From the NCBI RefSeq assembly GCF_014642175.1, contig NZ_BMIL01000007.1:124001-188000 (forward strand): DNA of 64,000 bases. The letters are read 5' to 3'. The notes under the pieces were generated by a model. The model was not told the origin of the DNA. It saw only the letters and a program-made list of their open reading frames with translations, and did no database searches. Shown piece by piece: positions 53,460 through 63,230 of this stretch (its first letter is position 1; each line of letters starts with the position of its first letter). Both the position numbers and the translations under genes were made by a program. This DNA comes from Pedobacter quisquiliarum. GTDB taxonomy: Bacteria > Bacteroidota > Bacteroidia > Sphingobacteriales > Sphingobacteriaceae.

Positions 53460-54617
53460 TTATTTTGCTGCTGGAGCAGGTTGTTGTCCGTTTGCTGCAC
53501 CTGGAGCTGTTGCAGAAACAACTGCACCATTTCTAACATTCTGAACACCTTCAACCACAATCACTTCACCCTTTTTCAAACCTTCACTTACCACAACGTT
53601 GGTCTGGAACTGTCTGCCAAGCTTTATCAAGCGTGCTTCCGCTTTGCTGCTGTCGCCAACAACAAACACGTTGAACTCACCCAATTGCTCGGTAACGGCT
53701 TTGTATGGAATAACCAGTTCTTCTTTCTTGCCTTTATTTAAGGCATTCAGGCTTACGTTCATTCCGGCGAACAATCTGCCTTCTTTATTCGGGTAACTGA
53801 TTCTAACCTTGATGGTACCAGTCTGCGGATCTACCGCACGGTCAATTGCAACGATTTTGCCTTGTGCACGGTAAGTGCTGCCGTCCTGACCCTGGATTGT
53901 AAATACGGAGTCTGCAATAACTGAATTGCTGTTCTGCAAAGCAACGAAACGTGGGATTTCCCTTTGGTTCACCGCAATGTCAACTGCAATCGGATTGTTG
54001 GTAGATACCGTGTTCAGGATCGTTGTACCTGGCGTTGCGAATGCACCCAGCTTAACTTGCGAGATACCAATGGTACCCGTAAGCGGCGATACAATCACTG
54101 CACGCTGTAAATCTGATGATGCAGCACTTAGTTGTGCTTGTGCAGCAGCTACTTGTGATTCTGCATTTGCAAGGTCAGTCAATGCGTAATCTACACGTTG
54201 TCTGGCCACAGCATCCTGCTCCGCCAATTTGGTGTAGCGTTCTGCATCTTTCTTCGTTCTGTCGCGGTTAGATTTAGCAACAGCAAGATTTGCTTTTGCG
54301 GAATTGTAAGCGGCTTGATATTTCGTACGGTCAATCTCATACAACTTCTGGCCTTTGGTTACACGCTGACCGTCCTGAACGTAAATCCCCGTAATGTATC
54401 CGCCAACCTGAGGACGTAATTCCACCTCATTAAGTGCAACAACAACACCAGGGTAAGAATCTACCGTCGTTACCGGTTGTTCATCTACCGTATAAGTTGT
54501 TACCGGCGTAGCAGGAGGCGGGCCTTGCTGTGCGTTTTGCTGACCGCCACCACAGGAGGCAAATGTAACTGAGCCCAAGACCAGGACACCTAGCTTTATT
54601 CTATTAAAATTATTCAT
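53460..54617 (-). CDS. RND efflux periplasmic adaptor, AcrA-type lipoprotein (efflux operon 2)
   Basis: 385-aa membrane-fusion lipoprotein: lipobox TFASC (Cys about 22), Gly/Gln/Pro-rich linker, lipoyl half VVALNEVELRPQVGGYITGIYVQDGQRVTKGQ, a long helical hairpin rich in Ala/Gln/Lys (about 100-170), second lipoyl half VIVSPLTGTIGISQVKLGAF, beta-barrel and membrane-proximal domains. C terminus is Ala/Pro/Gln-rich. Starts 8 bp after the TolC gene. Confidence 0.92.
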   Translation of the reverse strand: MNNFNRIKLGVLVLGSVTFASCGGGQQNAQQGPPPATPVTTYTVDEQPVTTVDSYPGVVVALNEVELRPQVGGYITGIYVQDGQRVTKGQKLYEIDRTKYQAAYNSAKANLAVAKSNRDRTKKDAERYTKLAEQDAVARQRVDYALTDLANAESQVAAAQAQLSAASSDLQRAVIVSPLTGTIGISQVKLGAFATPGTTILNTVSTNNPIAVDIAVNQREIPRFVALQNSNSVIADSVFTIQGQDGSTYRAQGKIVAIDRAVDPQTGTIKVRISYPNKEGRLFAGMNVSLNALNKGKKEELVIPYKAVTEQLGEFNVFVVGDSSKAEARLIKLGRQFQTNVVVSEGLKKGEVIVVEGVQNVRNGAVVSATAPGAANGQQPAPAAK

Positions 54618-54625
54618 TGTAAGGG

Positions 54626-55978
54626 TTATTGATTTACGGTTATTGTTCCTAATGCTTGTTTTACGTCTAATTTTGATGCTAATAAACTATAAAGTGAATT
54701 CAAATAGTTTAGCTGTGCGGTACGCAGGTCTGTCTCTGAGGTCATCAGATCCAGGTAGGTTTTAATACCTTCATCGTACTGCAGTTTAATGGTGTTGTAA
54801 ACCGATCTGGAGATCTCCACATTATCCCGGTTTGTTCTAAGATCATTCAGGTTCGCCTTGTATGTTGCGATTGCCGCTTCATACTGCGTATTGATTTGAT
54901 TTTTAACATTCTCGATGTCTAAATCAACTCTTTGCTCCTGTAACTGGGCTTTCTTGATCTCATGTGTACGTTTACCACCAGCAAAAATCGGAAGGGTTAA
55001 ACGTAATCCTAAGATGGAACTTGGATAGTTCTTATCATATAGGTTGCTCAATTCCTGATTCTGGTAGTTGAAACCGTAGTTGTAAAATCCAGATAGCGTC
55101 GGCAAGTAGCTCCATTTGTTGTAGCTGGTGTTGATGCTTTGCAGTTCACGCTGGGTTTCCAATAAGCGGAACTCCACACGATTCTGGTAATCCAACACCT
55201 GTGCAGTGTCGATCAAAACATCTTTTTCCATATCCGCTGCCGTAAAGGACAGCGTAAAGTTTTCTTTACCCTGGTAGCCGATCAGCTCTTTCAGGTAAGC
55301 GTACTTGTATTTCACAAGTTCTTCTGTACGTTTCTTATCTGCAAGCGAGTTGCTTAAGCTGATCTGCGCACGTTGAAAGTCAGTTTTGTCTACCAGACCT
55401 GCTTCATACTGTGCACTGGCATCTTTAAGCTGCTTCTGCAAACGCGCGATGTTCTCGTTGATGATGTTCAACTGCTCATTGCTGGTTAAAATGTCGTAGT
55501 AAGCTTTACTGACTTCAACCACCGTGTTGATTCTGTTCGCTTCAGTATTCTGTCTGTATTGCTGTCTGAAATACTTTGCAGATTTAGATGCCTGGATTAA
55601 ACCAGCGTTTAGAAACTGCTGATCTGCCTGCAATACCAATGAAGAGGTGTTTTTTGCACCGAAGGTCAACAACGAAGAAACCCCGTTCGTGGTAAGCACC
55701 TGCGATTGCTGCTTGAAGTTGTGGTTAAAGCTACCAGAAGCACTCACCTGTGGTAACCATCCTGATAAGGCCGACTTGATATCACGATCTGCGATTTCCT
55801 CGTCCAATACGGATTGTTTTACTTCAGGCCTGTTGCTTAATGCGTAATCAATGCACTGCTGTAAGGTTGCATTGGTAAGTGGCTGTTCTGCTTTTACGAT
55901 GGACTGCGCGAACACCGATCCGGGGAGTAGGAGAGGTATCCATAAAAGCATGGTAACTAATAAATTACGTGATTTCAT
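54626..55978 (-). CDS. TolC-family outer membrane efflux protein (efflux operon 2)
   Basis: 450 aa with signal peptide (ending SVFAQ) and two OEP repeats: ATLQQCIDYALSNRPEVKQSVLDEEIADRDIKSALSGW-type start (residues about 35-75) and the C-terminal helical repeat with LQYDEGIKTYLDLMTSETDLRTAQLNYL. Outer-membrane duct of efflux system 2. Second gene of the operon, 32 bp after the TetR gene. Confidence 0.9.
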   Translation of the reverse strand: MKSRNLLVTMLLWIPLLLPGSVFAQSIVKAEQPLTNATLQQCIDYALSNRPEVKQSVLDEEIADRDIKSALSGWLPQVSASGSFNHNFKQQSQVLTTNGVSSLLTFGAKNTSSLVLQADQQFLNAGLIQASKSAKYFRQQYRQNTEANRINTVVEVSKAYYDILTSNEQLNIINENIARLQKQLKDASAQYEAGLVDKTDFQRAQISLSNSLADKKRTEELVKYKYAYLKELIGYQGKENFTLSFTAADMEKDVLIDTAQVLDYQNRVEFRLLETQRELQSINTSYNKWSYLPTLSGFYNYGFNYQNQELSNLYDKNYPSSILGLRLTLPIFAGGKRTHEIKKAQLQEQRVDLDIENVKNQINTQYEAAIATYKANLNDLRTNRDNVEISRSVYNTIKLQYDEGIKTYLDLMTSETDLRTAQLNYLNSLYSLLASKLDVKQALGTITVNQ

Positions 55979-56010
55979 ATATGTATTAAAAGGTATTGAG
56001 TTTAAATTGT

Positions 56011-56601
56011 TTAATCTTTTTCTTGCTTTTTTATGCCGTCCCAGATCATGCTGATTACCGCTCTAATATCATCATCTGAGAAAACCATGTGCTGGCGCAA
56101 GTGGAAATTGGCCGCAGCCACCAGTGTTCCCTTAATAATCGGCATGAGCAGCTTCGCATCAATGTTCTTGAAATACTTTTGCTGAATACCATAATCAAAA
56201 AATCTGATGATGTGCTCGAAGCGCTTCTCGTGATTTTCGACCTGGGTCTTTGCGTATGGAGAGTTGGAGTACTGCTCCAGGAAATACAAAGTATCCGGAT
56301 TGCCGATGTAAAAATGATAATGGTTAAGCATGCAGCGGAAGAATCTTTCTTTGTAGTGCAGACCTTCATCATCACCAACCAATAGGGACGCGGCCAGCCT
56401 ACTGCTCTCATGCTCATACAGCGCATTGATCAGTGCATCTTTCGATTCAAAGTAGTGATAGATGGTTCCAGCAGCTACTCCGGCATGTTTCGCAATCATG
56501 CTCATCGGTGTGCCGTGAAAGCCATACTGACGTATAAGGGCGAGGGTACTGTTTAAAACAGTCTCGCGTTTACCACAAATATCTTCTAATTGAACGTTCA
56601 T
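56011..56601 (-). CDS. TetR family regulator of efflux operon 2
   Basis: 196 aa. N-terminal TetR helix-turn-helix: TPMSMIAKHAGVAAGTIYHYFESKDALINALYEHE; C-terminal ligand/dimer domain all helical. It is the first gene of the TetR-TolC-adaptor-pump unit and probably represses it and itself. A TACTTTTG box and a GTGTA-N5-TACAC inverted repeat lie just upstream, and a 10-bp palindrome TGAACGTTCA overlaps its first codons. Confidence 0.9.
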   Translation of the reverse strand: MNVQLEDICGKRETVLNSTLALIRQYGFHGTPMSMIAKHAGVAAGTIYHYFESKDALINALYEHESSRLAASLLVGDDEGLHYKERFFRCMLNHYHFYIGNPDTLYFLEQYSNSPYAKTQVENHEKRFEHIIRFFDYGIQQKYFKNIDAKLLMPIIKGTLVAAANFHLRQHMVFSDDDIRAVISMIWDGIKKQEKD

Positions 56602-56608
56602 TCGGTTA

Positions 56609-56641
56609 CAAAAGTAGAATTTAATCGTGTACTTTATACAC
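56609..56641 (-). promoter_or_regulatory. Promoter -7 box and candidate TetR operator of efflux operon 2
   Basis: Plus-strand CAAAAGTA at 56609-56616 is TACTTTTG on the minus strand (fits TAnnTTTG), 7 bp before the start codon. GTGTA-CTTTA-TACAC at 56627-56641 is a perfect 5-bp inverted repeat covering the spacer/-33 region, a natural place for repressor binding. Confidence 0.5.
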
Positions 56642-56776
56642 CTTCGATTTGCTTATGACTTAAAGATGATCTTCGACAAAAATAATCAGGACCAGGCATT
56701 TTGTAAAGGAAGATTCGTGAACGGCGATGTTTAACGGGTGAATGGCAATAGGTTAGCGAGAGGCGCATAGCAGACA
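56642..56776. other. Non-coding stretch, no feature recognised
   Basis: Part of the 354-bp gap 56602-56955. No ORF, promoter box or stem of note was found here; it leads into the periodic repeat array at 56777. Confidence 0.5.
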
Positions 56777-56854
56777 CAGACCAAACACAGAGCAAACGCA
56801 CAATTACGTGGGTGAAGTGTGCGTTTGGTGTGCGTTTCCTGTGCGTTTGGTCTG
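56777..56854. repeat. 11-bp periodic repeat array forming a large inverted repeat
   Basis: Three tandem 11-mers: TGTGCGTTTGG (56818-56828), TGTGCGTTTCC (56829-56839), TGTGCGTTTGG (56840-56850). Opposite-strand relatives of the same unit occupy 56777-56802. Arms 56777-56802 and 56829-56854 are inverted copies: 10 bp perfect (CAGACCAAAC/GTTTGGTCTG), 7 mismatched, then 9 bp perfect (AAACGCACA/TGTGCGTTT). Not coding; lies between operon 3's terminator and operon 2's promoter. Function unknown. Confidence 0.75.
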
Positions 56855-56904
56855 CGGTTGACCCCTGGCCATCACCTCGGCATTCCCAAACTTTATAAAA
56901 CCAA

Positions 56905-56938
56905 AAAAGCCCATATCCTTTTAGAGATATGGGCTTTT
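56905..56938 (-). terminator. Terminator of efflux operon 3
   Basis: 13-bp stem AAAAGCCCATATC (56905-56917) with GATATGGGCTTTT (56926-56938), 8-nt loop; on the minus strand it ends in a T run, 18 bp after the pump stop at 56956. Confidence 0.9.
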
Positions 56939-56955
56939 CGGGAAGAGAAGATTAC

Positions 56956-59900
56956 TTAGTGGGTATGTTCCATTTCGTATTCTTTAACTTCTTTATGGTC
57001 ATAAGGCTCTACCATCAATTCTTCAATGGTCACACCTTTTTTATTATAGCCCATTCTATCCAGGATTCTGTCGAAGATCATGTACATAACCGGCACAATG
57101 ATCAGCGTCAGGAATAATGAACTTAGCAATCCACCGATGATTACCCAGGCCAAACCGTTTTTCCATTCTGCACCTGCACCACCTGCTAATGCAATTGGAA
57201 GCATACCAATAACCATCGCAATGGTGGTCATTAGAATTGGTCTTAAACGGGCATGGTTGGCAAGGATCAGCGCATCATAGGTGCTCTTTCCTTCAGCTTT
57301 CATCTGGTTGGTAAAATCGACAAGGATAATTGCGTTCTTCGCAACCAAACCGATCAACATGATCAGACCCAAAATGGTGAAGATGTTCAAGGCATTGTTC
57401 GTCAACGCTAAGGCCAGTAAGGCGCCGATTACCGAAAGCGGAATCGAGAACATCACCACAAATGGATACACGAAACTATCATATAAGGTTACCATGATCA
57501 GGTAAACCAATAGGATGGATGAAAGTAAAGCGATACCCAATGTACCGAAACCTTCTCCCTGGTTTTCCGCATCACCGGCCCATAGATAACTCACGCCAAG
57601 TGGTTTCTTCAACTCGCCGGTATTTTCAAGTCTTTCCAGTTCTGCTTCGAATTCAGCAACAACAGTACCGGTCGGACGGCCAATAGCCTGTGCCTTCACG
57701 GATACGGAAGTACTCTTATCACGTCTTTCCAGCTGACTTGGTCCGGATCCTTGTGTAATGGTTGCAAACTGAGAAAGCTTAATCTGCTGTCCGGCACCGT
57801 TCACGAAAATAAGGTTACTTACGTCGTTGATGTCTTGTCTGTTGAAAGACTGATACTGGATGTTGATGTCGTACTCGTATTCACCTTTTCTGAACTTACC
57901 ATCCGTGTTACCACTGAAGGCCGTTTGCATGGTTAAACCTACGGTTTGCAGGGAAAGACCAAGGGAGGCCATCTTGTCGCGATCTACCTGAACGTTGATT
58001 TCCGGGCTACCTTCTTCAACGGAAAGTTTGATCTCTGCAGAACCTTTGATCTTACGCAATACTTCCTGTGCACCTTTTGCATAACGCATGGCACTGTCAA
58101 GATCTGAACCCATCACCACCAATTCAATAGGTGCGTTTTCCGCAATACCTAAAATACTGATCGGAACGGTTTTCACTTTAACACCCGGAAGGTTTTTGGC
58201 AAGCTCACGACTCACCTTGGTAGCGTAAATACTTGCATCATCTGCACGGTCTTTACGCTCTACCAATCGCACGTTGATTTCCGACTTATACGCCGTTGCC
58301 TGTGTACCACCGAAGTCACCACTCGCTTGACCTACTGTTGTAATCAGCTGTGTAATCTCTGGTTTTTTAGTCAGGAAGGCTTCTGCCTGCTGAGTGGCAA
58401 GGTTGGTTTGTTCAATAGAAGCATCTTTCGGCATCTCTAATTGTACCAGGAACTCGCCTTTATCACTTTTCGGGAAAAACTCGGTACCGATATAGCCGGC
58501 AGGAATCAATCCACATGAAGCAACCAGCATCAGGAATACCAGACCAATGGTTTTGCCTCTGTTTGCAAGTGACCATTTCAGGATACCAGTGATCCAGTTG
58601 GTGAACTTGTGTAATTGCTTTTCAAACCAAAGGATGAATTTTCCAAAGGCATTTTTACCTTCAATACGCTCCAGTTTACCGAAACGAGAAGAAAGTAGGG
58701 GAACGATGGTGAAGGATGCAACCAAGGATAACAAGGTCGCGATAATTACCACCACACAGAATTGTCTCAGGATGTTTGATACCAGACCGGTACTGACCGC
58801 GATCGGGAAGAACACCACCACAATTACCAGGGTAATGGATACTACGGTAAAGCCGATTTCGCTTGTTGCATCGTATGCGGCACGTACCTTGTTTTTACCC
58901 ATCTCCATGTGACGGTAGATGTTTTCCAATACCACAATCGCATCATCGACAAGGATACCTACCACCAGGGAAAGTCCCAGTAGCGACATCAGGTTCAGCG
59001 TAAAGTCGAACATCTGGATACCAATGAAGGTCGCAATTAAGGATGCTGGAATGGAAACCATTACAATAAGGGCATTCCTTAAACTGTGGAGGAAGAAAAG
59101 CATTACAAATGCCACAAGGATAACTGCAAGTACTAAATCGTGGATTACCGCATCTGCAGATTCCAGGGTGTAGATGGAGCTATCGTTTACGATGTTGATC
59201 TTAAGGTCATTGGTTTTGTAATCAGCCATCAGCTTTGCGATGGTCGCATGTACACCTTCACTCACTTCTACCGCATTCGCATCAGATTGTTTAATGATCT
59301 GAATCGCAATTGCACCACGTCGGTCGATACGTGCAAGTTTATCTACTTCTTTCTGTCTGTCCTGAACATCGGCAACATCAGACAGGCGGATTTGAGCACC
59401 ATCTGGACTGGTTGCAACAACCAGGTTACGCAGTTCGTCGATGTTCTGATATTTACCAGAAAGACGGATCAGAATGTCTTGTTCGTTGGTTTTAACACTA
59501 CCAGTAGGGAAATCGAGGTTTGAAGTCAGGATGGCTTGTTGTACCTGTGGCACCGACAGGTTGTAACCCTGAAGTTTATCTGCCATAAGGCCCACCTGAA
59601 TTTCACGTTCCTGACCACCGATCAGGTTCACCTGTGCCACACCGTTTACACGGGACACGATTGGTGCGATACGGTTATCGATCAGGTCATAGAAAGTGGC
59701 ATCATCCATATTCGCAGATGCAGACATGGTGATTACCGGAAGGTCATCCAGCGAGAACTTACTCAATGATGGTTGTTCAACATCATCCGGTAAATCTGCA
59801 AGAATGGAGTTTACCTTTCTTTGCGCATCATTAAGCGACAGATCGACATTTGCCTTATCGGTTAGGGTGATGGTTACTACGGATAAACTCTCGTAAGAAA

Positions 59901-60147
59901 CCGCATTCAGTTTCTTAATGTTCTCCATGGAGGAGATGGCGTCTTCAATTTTCTTGGTGACACTATTCTCAACCTCACTTGGTGATGCACCTGGGTAAAT
60001 GGTGGAGATGGAAACCACATTATTGCTGAACTTAGGCAAAAGCTCGTAACTCAAAGAGAAGTAGCTTAGCAGTCCCAGCAAGGATAATGCGGTGAAGACC
60101 ACAATTACCAGTGAAGGTCGTTTAATTGATATTTCTGTTATTTTCAT
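56956..60147 (-). CDS. RND efflux transporter permease (efflux operon 3)
   Basis: 1063-aa RND pump. N terminus ITEISIKRPSLVIVVFTALSLLGLLSY; proton relay Asp401-Asp402 in VVGILVDDAIVVLENIYRHME; second-half motif GLVAKNAIILVDFTNQM. The C terminus is His/Glu-rich (YDHKEVKEYEMEHTH). Last gene of a TetR-TolC-adaptor-pump unit. Sequence differs clearly from the other two pumps, so this is not a recent local duplication. Substrate unknown. Confidence 0.94.
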   Translation of the reverse strand: MKITEISIKRPSLVIVVFTALSLLGLLSYFSLSYELLPKFSNNVVSISTIYPGASPSEVENSVTKKIEDAISSMENIKKLNAVSYESLSVVTITLTDKANVDLSLNDAQRKVNSILADLPDDVEQPSLSKFSLDDLPVITMSASANMDDATFYDLIDNRIAPIVSRVNGVAQVNLIGGQEREIQVGLMADKLQGYNLSVPQVQQAILTSNLDFPTGSVKTNEQDILIRLSGKYQNIDELRNLVVATSPDGAQIRLSDVADVQDRQKEVDKLARIDRRGAIAIQIIKQSDANAVEVSEGVHATIAKLMADYKTNDLKINIVNDSSIYTLESADAVIHDLVLAVILVAFVMLFFLHSLRNALIVMVSIPASLIATFIGIQMFDFTLNLMSLLGLSLVVGILVDDAIVVLENIYRHMEMGKNKVRAAYDATSEIGFTVVSITLVIVVVFFPIAVSTGLVSNILRQFCVVVIIATLLSLVASFTIVPLLSSRFGKLERIEGKNAFGKFILWFEKQLHKFTNWITGILKWSLANRGKTIGLVFLMLVASCGLIPAGYIGTEFFPKSDKGEFLVQLEMPKDASIEQTNLATQQAEAFLTKKPEITQLITTVGQASGDFGGTQATAYKSEINVRLVERKDRADDASIYATKVSRELAKNLPGVKVKTVPISILGIAENAPIELVVMGSDLDSAMRYAKGAQEVLRKIKGSAEIKLSVEEGSPEINVQVDRDKMASLGLSLQTVGLTMQTAFSGNTDGKFRKGEYEYDINIQYQSFNRQDINDVSNLIFVNGAGQQIKLSQFATITQGSGPSQLERRDKSTSVSVKAQAIGRPTGTVVAEFEAELERLENTGELKKPLGVSYLWAGDAENQGEGFGTLGIALLSSILLVYLIMVTLYDSFVYPFVVMFSIPLSVIGALLALALTNNALNIFTILGLIMLIGLVAKNAIILVDFTNQMKAEGKSTYDALILANHARLRPILMTTIAMVIGMLPIALAGGAGAEWKNGLAWVIIGGLLSSLFLTLIIVPVMYMIFDRILDRMGYNKKGVTIEELMVEPYDHKEVKEYEMEHTH

Positions 60148-60187
60148 CAGAATCTTTTTTAATGTTTATGAAAGCTGGGCTTTCAAA

Positions 60188-61252
60188 TTATTTGATCACA
60201 GTTACCGGGCTGCCATTAACCAGGTTGATCTGGCCGCTGACAATGACGGTTTCACCTTCTTTTACGCCATCCAGGACTTCAACCTGATCGCCGATGATTC
60301 TGCCGGTTACCACCTTGCGTACCGCTGCTTTATTGCCATTCTCCAATACGAAGATCTGGTTGCTGCTTACACTGTTGATGAATGATCCACGTGGGATGGT
60401 AATGGTTGGTGCCTGGTTAGGGAATTTGAAAATTGCTGTACCGTACATACCTGCTTTTAGCTTGTTGGACTGGCTGTTGGCTACTTCAATTTCAATCGGG
60501 AAGTTCAAAGTGTTATCCGCTTTTGCTGCGATGAACGTGATCTTTCCGGTAAAGCTGTCTGCCGGAAACACGTTGCTTTTAATTTGAACTGCGTCACCTA
60601 CATTCAGGTTTGCAACCTGATTTTCATTTACATTCACCTTTAGTTTCAGCTTAGAAACATCTACCAGTTCAAATAACTGTGTACCCTGCGCGGTTACAAA
60701 GGCACCGACTTCAATAAAACGCTTGTTTACGATACCATTGATTGGCGCTTTGATGTTTGCATCGCTAACACGACGTGAAGCACTTTGTAATCTAAGTCTT
60801 GCATTTTTAACCGCAAGACGTGCCTGATCCAATTGTTGTTGGGTTACCCCGCCAGTTGAAAAAGAGCTGCTGTATCTTGCTTCATCGCGGATTGCGTTCT
60901 GCAATGCTGCTTCTGCGGTTTCGCGATCGGTATTCAGGATCTCTGCATCAATGATGGCAAGCACCTGACCTTTTCTTACGCGGTCACCTTCATCAACCAT
61001 AATTCTGGTTACACGGCCGGCATTTTCTGATAAGAAGTTGATTTCTGTACCAGGAATAAAGGTACCGTTTGCACTAAAGTCTAAATCAACGGCTTTCTTT
61101 TCCACTGAAGCAACACGAACACTCACCGCACCACTACCTTCGGATACGATTGCAGTTTTGGCATCATTGTTTTTCTTGTTGTTATTTAGAACCAGCCATA
61201 TGCCTACAAGCGTAGCGACAACAACTAAGGTTATAATAATTCCTCTTTTCAT
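60188..61252 (-). CDS. RND efflux periplasmic adaptor (efflux operon 3)
   Basis: 354-aa membrane-fusion protein anchored by an N-terminal TM (GIIITLVVVATLVGIWLVL) with a Lys/Asn linker. Lipoyl halves: TEINFLSENAGRVTRIMVDEGDRVRKGQ and ANIKAPINGIVNKRFIEVGAFV; barrel domain LKVNVNENQVANLNVGD; membrane-proximal domain to the end. Its ATG overlaps the TolC stop as ATGA, indicating coupling. The pump starts 40 bp later. Confidence 0.92.
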   Translation of the reverse strand: MKRGIIITLVVVATLVGIWLVLNNNKKNNDAKTAIVSEGSGAVSVRVASVEKKAVDLDFSANGTFIPGTEINFLSENAGRVTRIMVDEGDRVRKGQVLAIIDAEILNTDRETAEAALQNAIRDEARYSSSFSTGGVTQQQLDQARLAVKNARLRLQSASRRVSDANIKAPINGIVNKRFIEVGAFVTAQGTQLFELVDVSKLKLKVNVNENQVANLNVGDAVQIKSNVFPADSFTGKITFIAAKADNTLNFPIEIEVANSQSNKLKAGMYGTAIFKFPNQAPTITIPRGSFINSVSSNQIFVLENGNKAAVRKVVTGRIIGDQVEVLDGVKEGETVIVSGQINLVNGSPVTVIK

Positions 61253-62586
61253 TTTAATAGTGATTTTATATTTCCGTTTGATTTGATGAGTTGTATTTCG
61301 GCAATCTTATAGTTAAGCAGTGCCTGTGTGTAGCTGTTTTGAGCTTCTGTAAGTGCATTTTCAGTATCCAACAGGTCTGTTAATGCTGCAAGTCCGTTAT
61401 TGTAGTTGTTCTGTGTGCTTTGATAGATCTCTTCTGCAAGCGTCACGTTTTGACGTTGGGAGTTGATCGTGTTGATGCTGTTGCGCAATGCAATTTTAGC
61501 GTTCTCGTAAGCTAGATTTAAAGCGTTGGTCGTTTCTCTGCGGTCTTCTTCAGCCTTCAGGATCTCTACGTTTGCTTGTCTTACTCTTGATCTGGTGGCA
61601 AAACCATCAAATATCGGCACCCTCAAGGTTAATCCGATGGCAGATGCATCATACCAGAATGCGGTGCTGTTGCTTTTGCGTTTAAACAGATCGAACTTAT
61701 CACTCTGCCCGGTGGAAGAGTAGTTAGCTGTTAAAGCAAGGGTTGGGTAATTTTCCGAGATGTAAGCTTTCTTTTGCAAGCCCAATAATTCACGTTGTAC
61801 GTCCAGCAACCTGATTTCAGTTCTGCCGCTGATGTCTACCGTATCTGCAAATGCAGGTAAAGTTTTAACATCCGTAAGTTCGGTTGTTGGCAACTCAATC
61901 GCAGTTTCTACAGGCATGCCCATGTAAAACTTCAGCTGGTTTTCAAGTTGCGTTACGGCATTGATCACCTGGTCGCGTTGATTTTCCAGATTGGTTAAGT
62001 TTACTTTAATGCGATCCACATCAATCTTTTTTGCCAATCCATTTTCATATTGGTTCAGGATGATGCGCTCTACAACACGTACGTTTTTGATGTTGGTATC
62101 AATCACGTTCCGTTGCTGGCGATTTACCAGAACCTGATAGTAGGTGTTGGCCACTTGCTCAATGATTTGTTCCTCTGTAAGGTTTTCATTTAGTAAATAA
62201 TACTGTTCGCTAGTTTTTGCAGCTTTGAGGCCGGTAAATACCTGTTGGTTGAATAGTTGCTGATTTAACTGCACACCACCGTTAGCATTCCACTTACGAC
62301 CAAGCTGGAAGCTCTGATCGCCCACAACCAATTGTCCGATGATCGGGTTGTAGGTAAGTCCACCGTTACCGGTAATCTGAGGTAGGGCCTGTGCTCTAAC
62401 TTCCTGGGTTTTGAATTTACCACCCTGAATCTCGAGTTTGGACCGGCGCACGTTACTGCTGTTCTCGACGGCGTAGTTTACCGCATCACGCAGGGTGAGC
62501 CGTTGCTGTGCCGTTACATAATTTGATAAGAGCAGCCCAAGCAATAGCAGCGGGATGACTTTTATCTGTTTCAGTTTAATCTTCAT
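61249..62586 (-). CDS. TolC-family outer membrane efflux protein (efflux operon 3)
   Basis: 445 aa with signal peptide (ending YVTAQ) and OEP repeats (RLTLRDAVNYAVENSSNVRRSKLEIQ-type start; C-terminal YQSTQNNYNNGLAALTDLLDTENALTEAQ). Outer-membrane duct of system 3. It starts 6 bp after the TetR gene and ends overlapping the adaptor gene by 4 bp. Confidence 0.9.
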   Translation of the reverse strand: MKIKLKQIKVIPLLLLGLLLSNYVTAQQRLTLRDAVNYAVENSSNVRRSKLEIQGGKFKTQEVRAQALPQITGNGGLTYNPIIGQLVVGDQSFQLGRKWNANGGVQLNQQLFNQQVFTGLKAAKTSEQYYLLNENLTEEQIIEQVANTYYQVLVNRQQRNVIDTNIKNVRVVERIILNQYENGLAKKIDVDRIKVNLTNLENQRDQVINAVTQLENQLKFYMGMPVETAIELPTTELTDVKTLPAFADTVDISGRTEIRLLDVQRELLGLQKKAYISENYPTLALTANYSSTGQSDKFDLFKRKSNSTAFWYDASAIGLTLRVPIFDGFATRSRVRQANVEILKAEEDRRETTNALNLAYENAKIALRNSINTINSQRQNVTLAEEIYQSTQNNYNNGLAALTDLLDTENALTEAQNSYTQALLNYKIAEIQLIKSNGNIKSLLK

Positions 62587-62592
62587 CGTTTA

Positions 62593-63213
62593 TTATTTCT
62601 GTTTATTGTTTTTTAAACCCTTTACAAATACTTGTGAAAGGGCAAGCTGTCTTTCCAGCATGTTCTTTAATTCTTTCTTTCCGGGCATCAGTTCTTTGTT
62701 GCCCTGCATGATGCATAATGACGTAAGTCCGTCCTGACTGGTCATATACAGATCTGCAATTTTGCTGCTATCCTGCTGTTCTATTTCACCGCGCTTTATC
62801 GCAGCCTCAAAAAGATCTGCATAGAAGCTGAGTACCTTAGAGCGCATTTGCTCTATAAAGTTTCGCAGCTCTACAGAATTTATCAAGGCGTCTGGCGCAC
62901 CACCACTTAAATGGAGCATGTAATACTTCTGGAAAAAGCGGTGCTTAACCTCTATGAGTCTTGGGATGCTTACATCAAGGGGCACATTGTCCTTTTTCTC
63001 TTTGTAAACAGCTTCGAAGAAATCATTGAAAATCTTCTCCACAACGCCAAGGATCAGGCTGGTCTTGTCAGGGAAATAGTAATACAAGGAAGGCTTGGAT
63101 ACGGATAGGTCTTCTGCAATTTCATTCATCGTGGTTTTGTTAATCCCGAAATGGATGAATCGCTTGATAGCACCTTCAATAATCTGTTCTCTTTTTTTAT
63201 CTGTCTCTACCAT
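62593..63213 (-). CDS. TetR family regulator of efflux operon 3
   Basis: 206 aa. HTH: INKTTMNEIAEDLSVSKPSLYYYFPDKTSLILGVVEK, a canonical TetR domain; the rest is an all-helical effector domain. First gene of the operon with TolC 6 bp downstream. Its promoter carries TTTG-N21-TACTTTTG overlapped by a TGACTA-N11-TAGTCA inverted repeat. Sequence is close in style (YYYFPDK) to the third TetR protein encoded immediately upstream, suggesting related paralogs. Confidence 0.92.
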   Translation of the reverse strand: MVETDKKREQIIEGAIKRFIHFGINKTTMNEIAEDLSVSKPSLYYYFPDKTSLILGVVEKIFNDFFEAVYKEKKDNVPLDVSIPRLIEVKHRFFQKYYMLHLSGGAPDALINSVELRNFIEQMRSKVLSFYADLFEAAIKRGEIEQQDSSKIADLYMTSQDGLTSLCIMQGNKELMPGKKELKNMLERQLALSQVFVKGLKNNKQK

Positions 63214-63230
63214 TCTACCTTTAAACTTTC

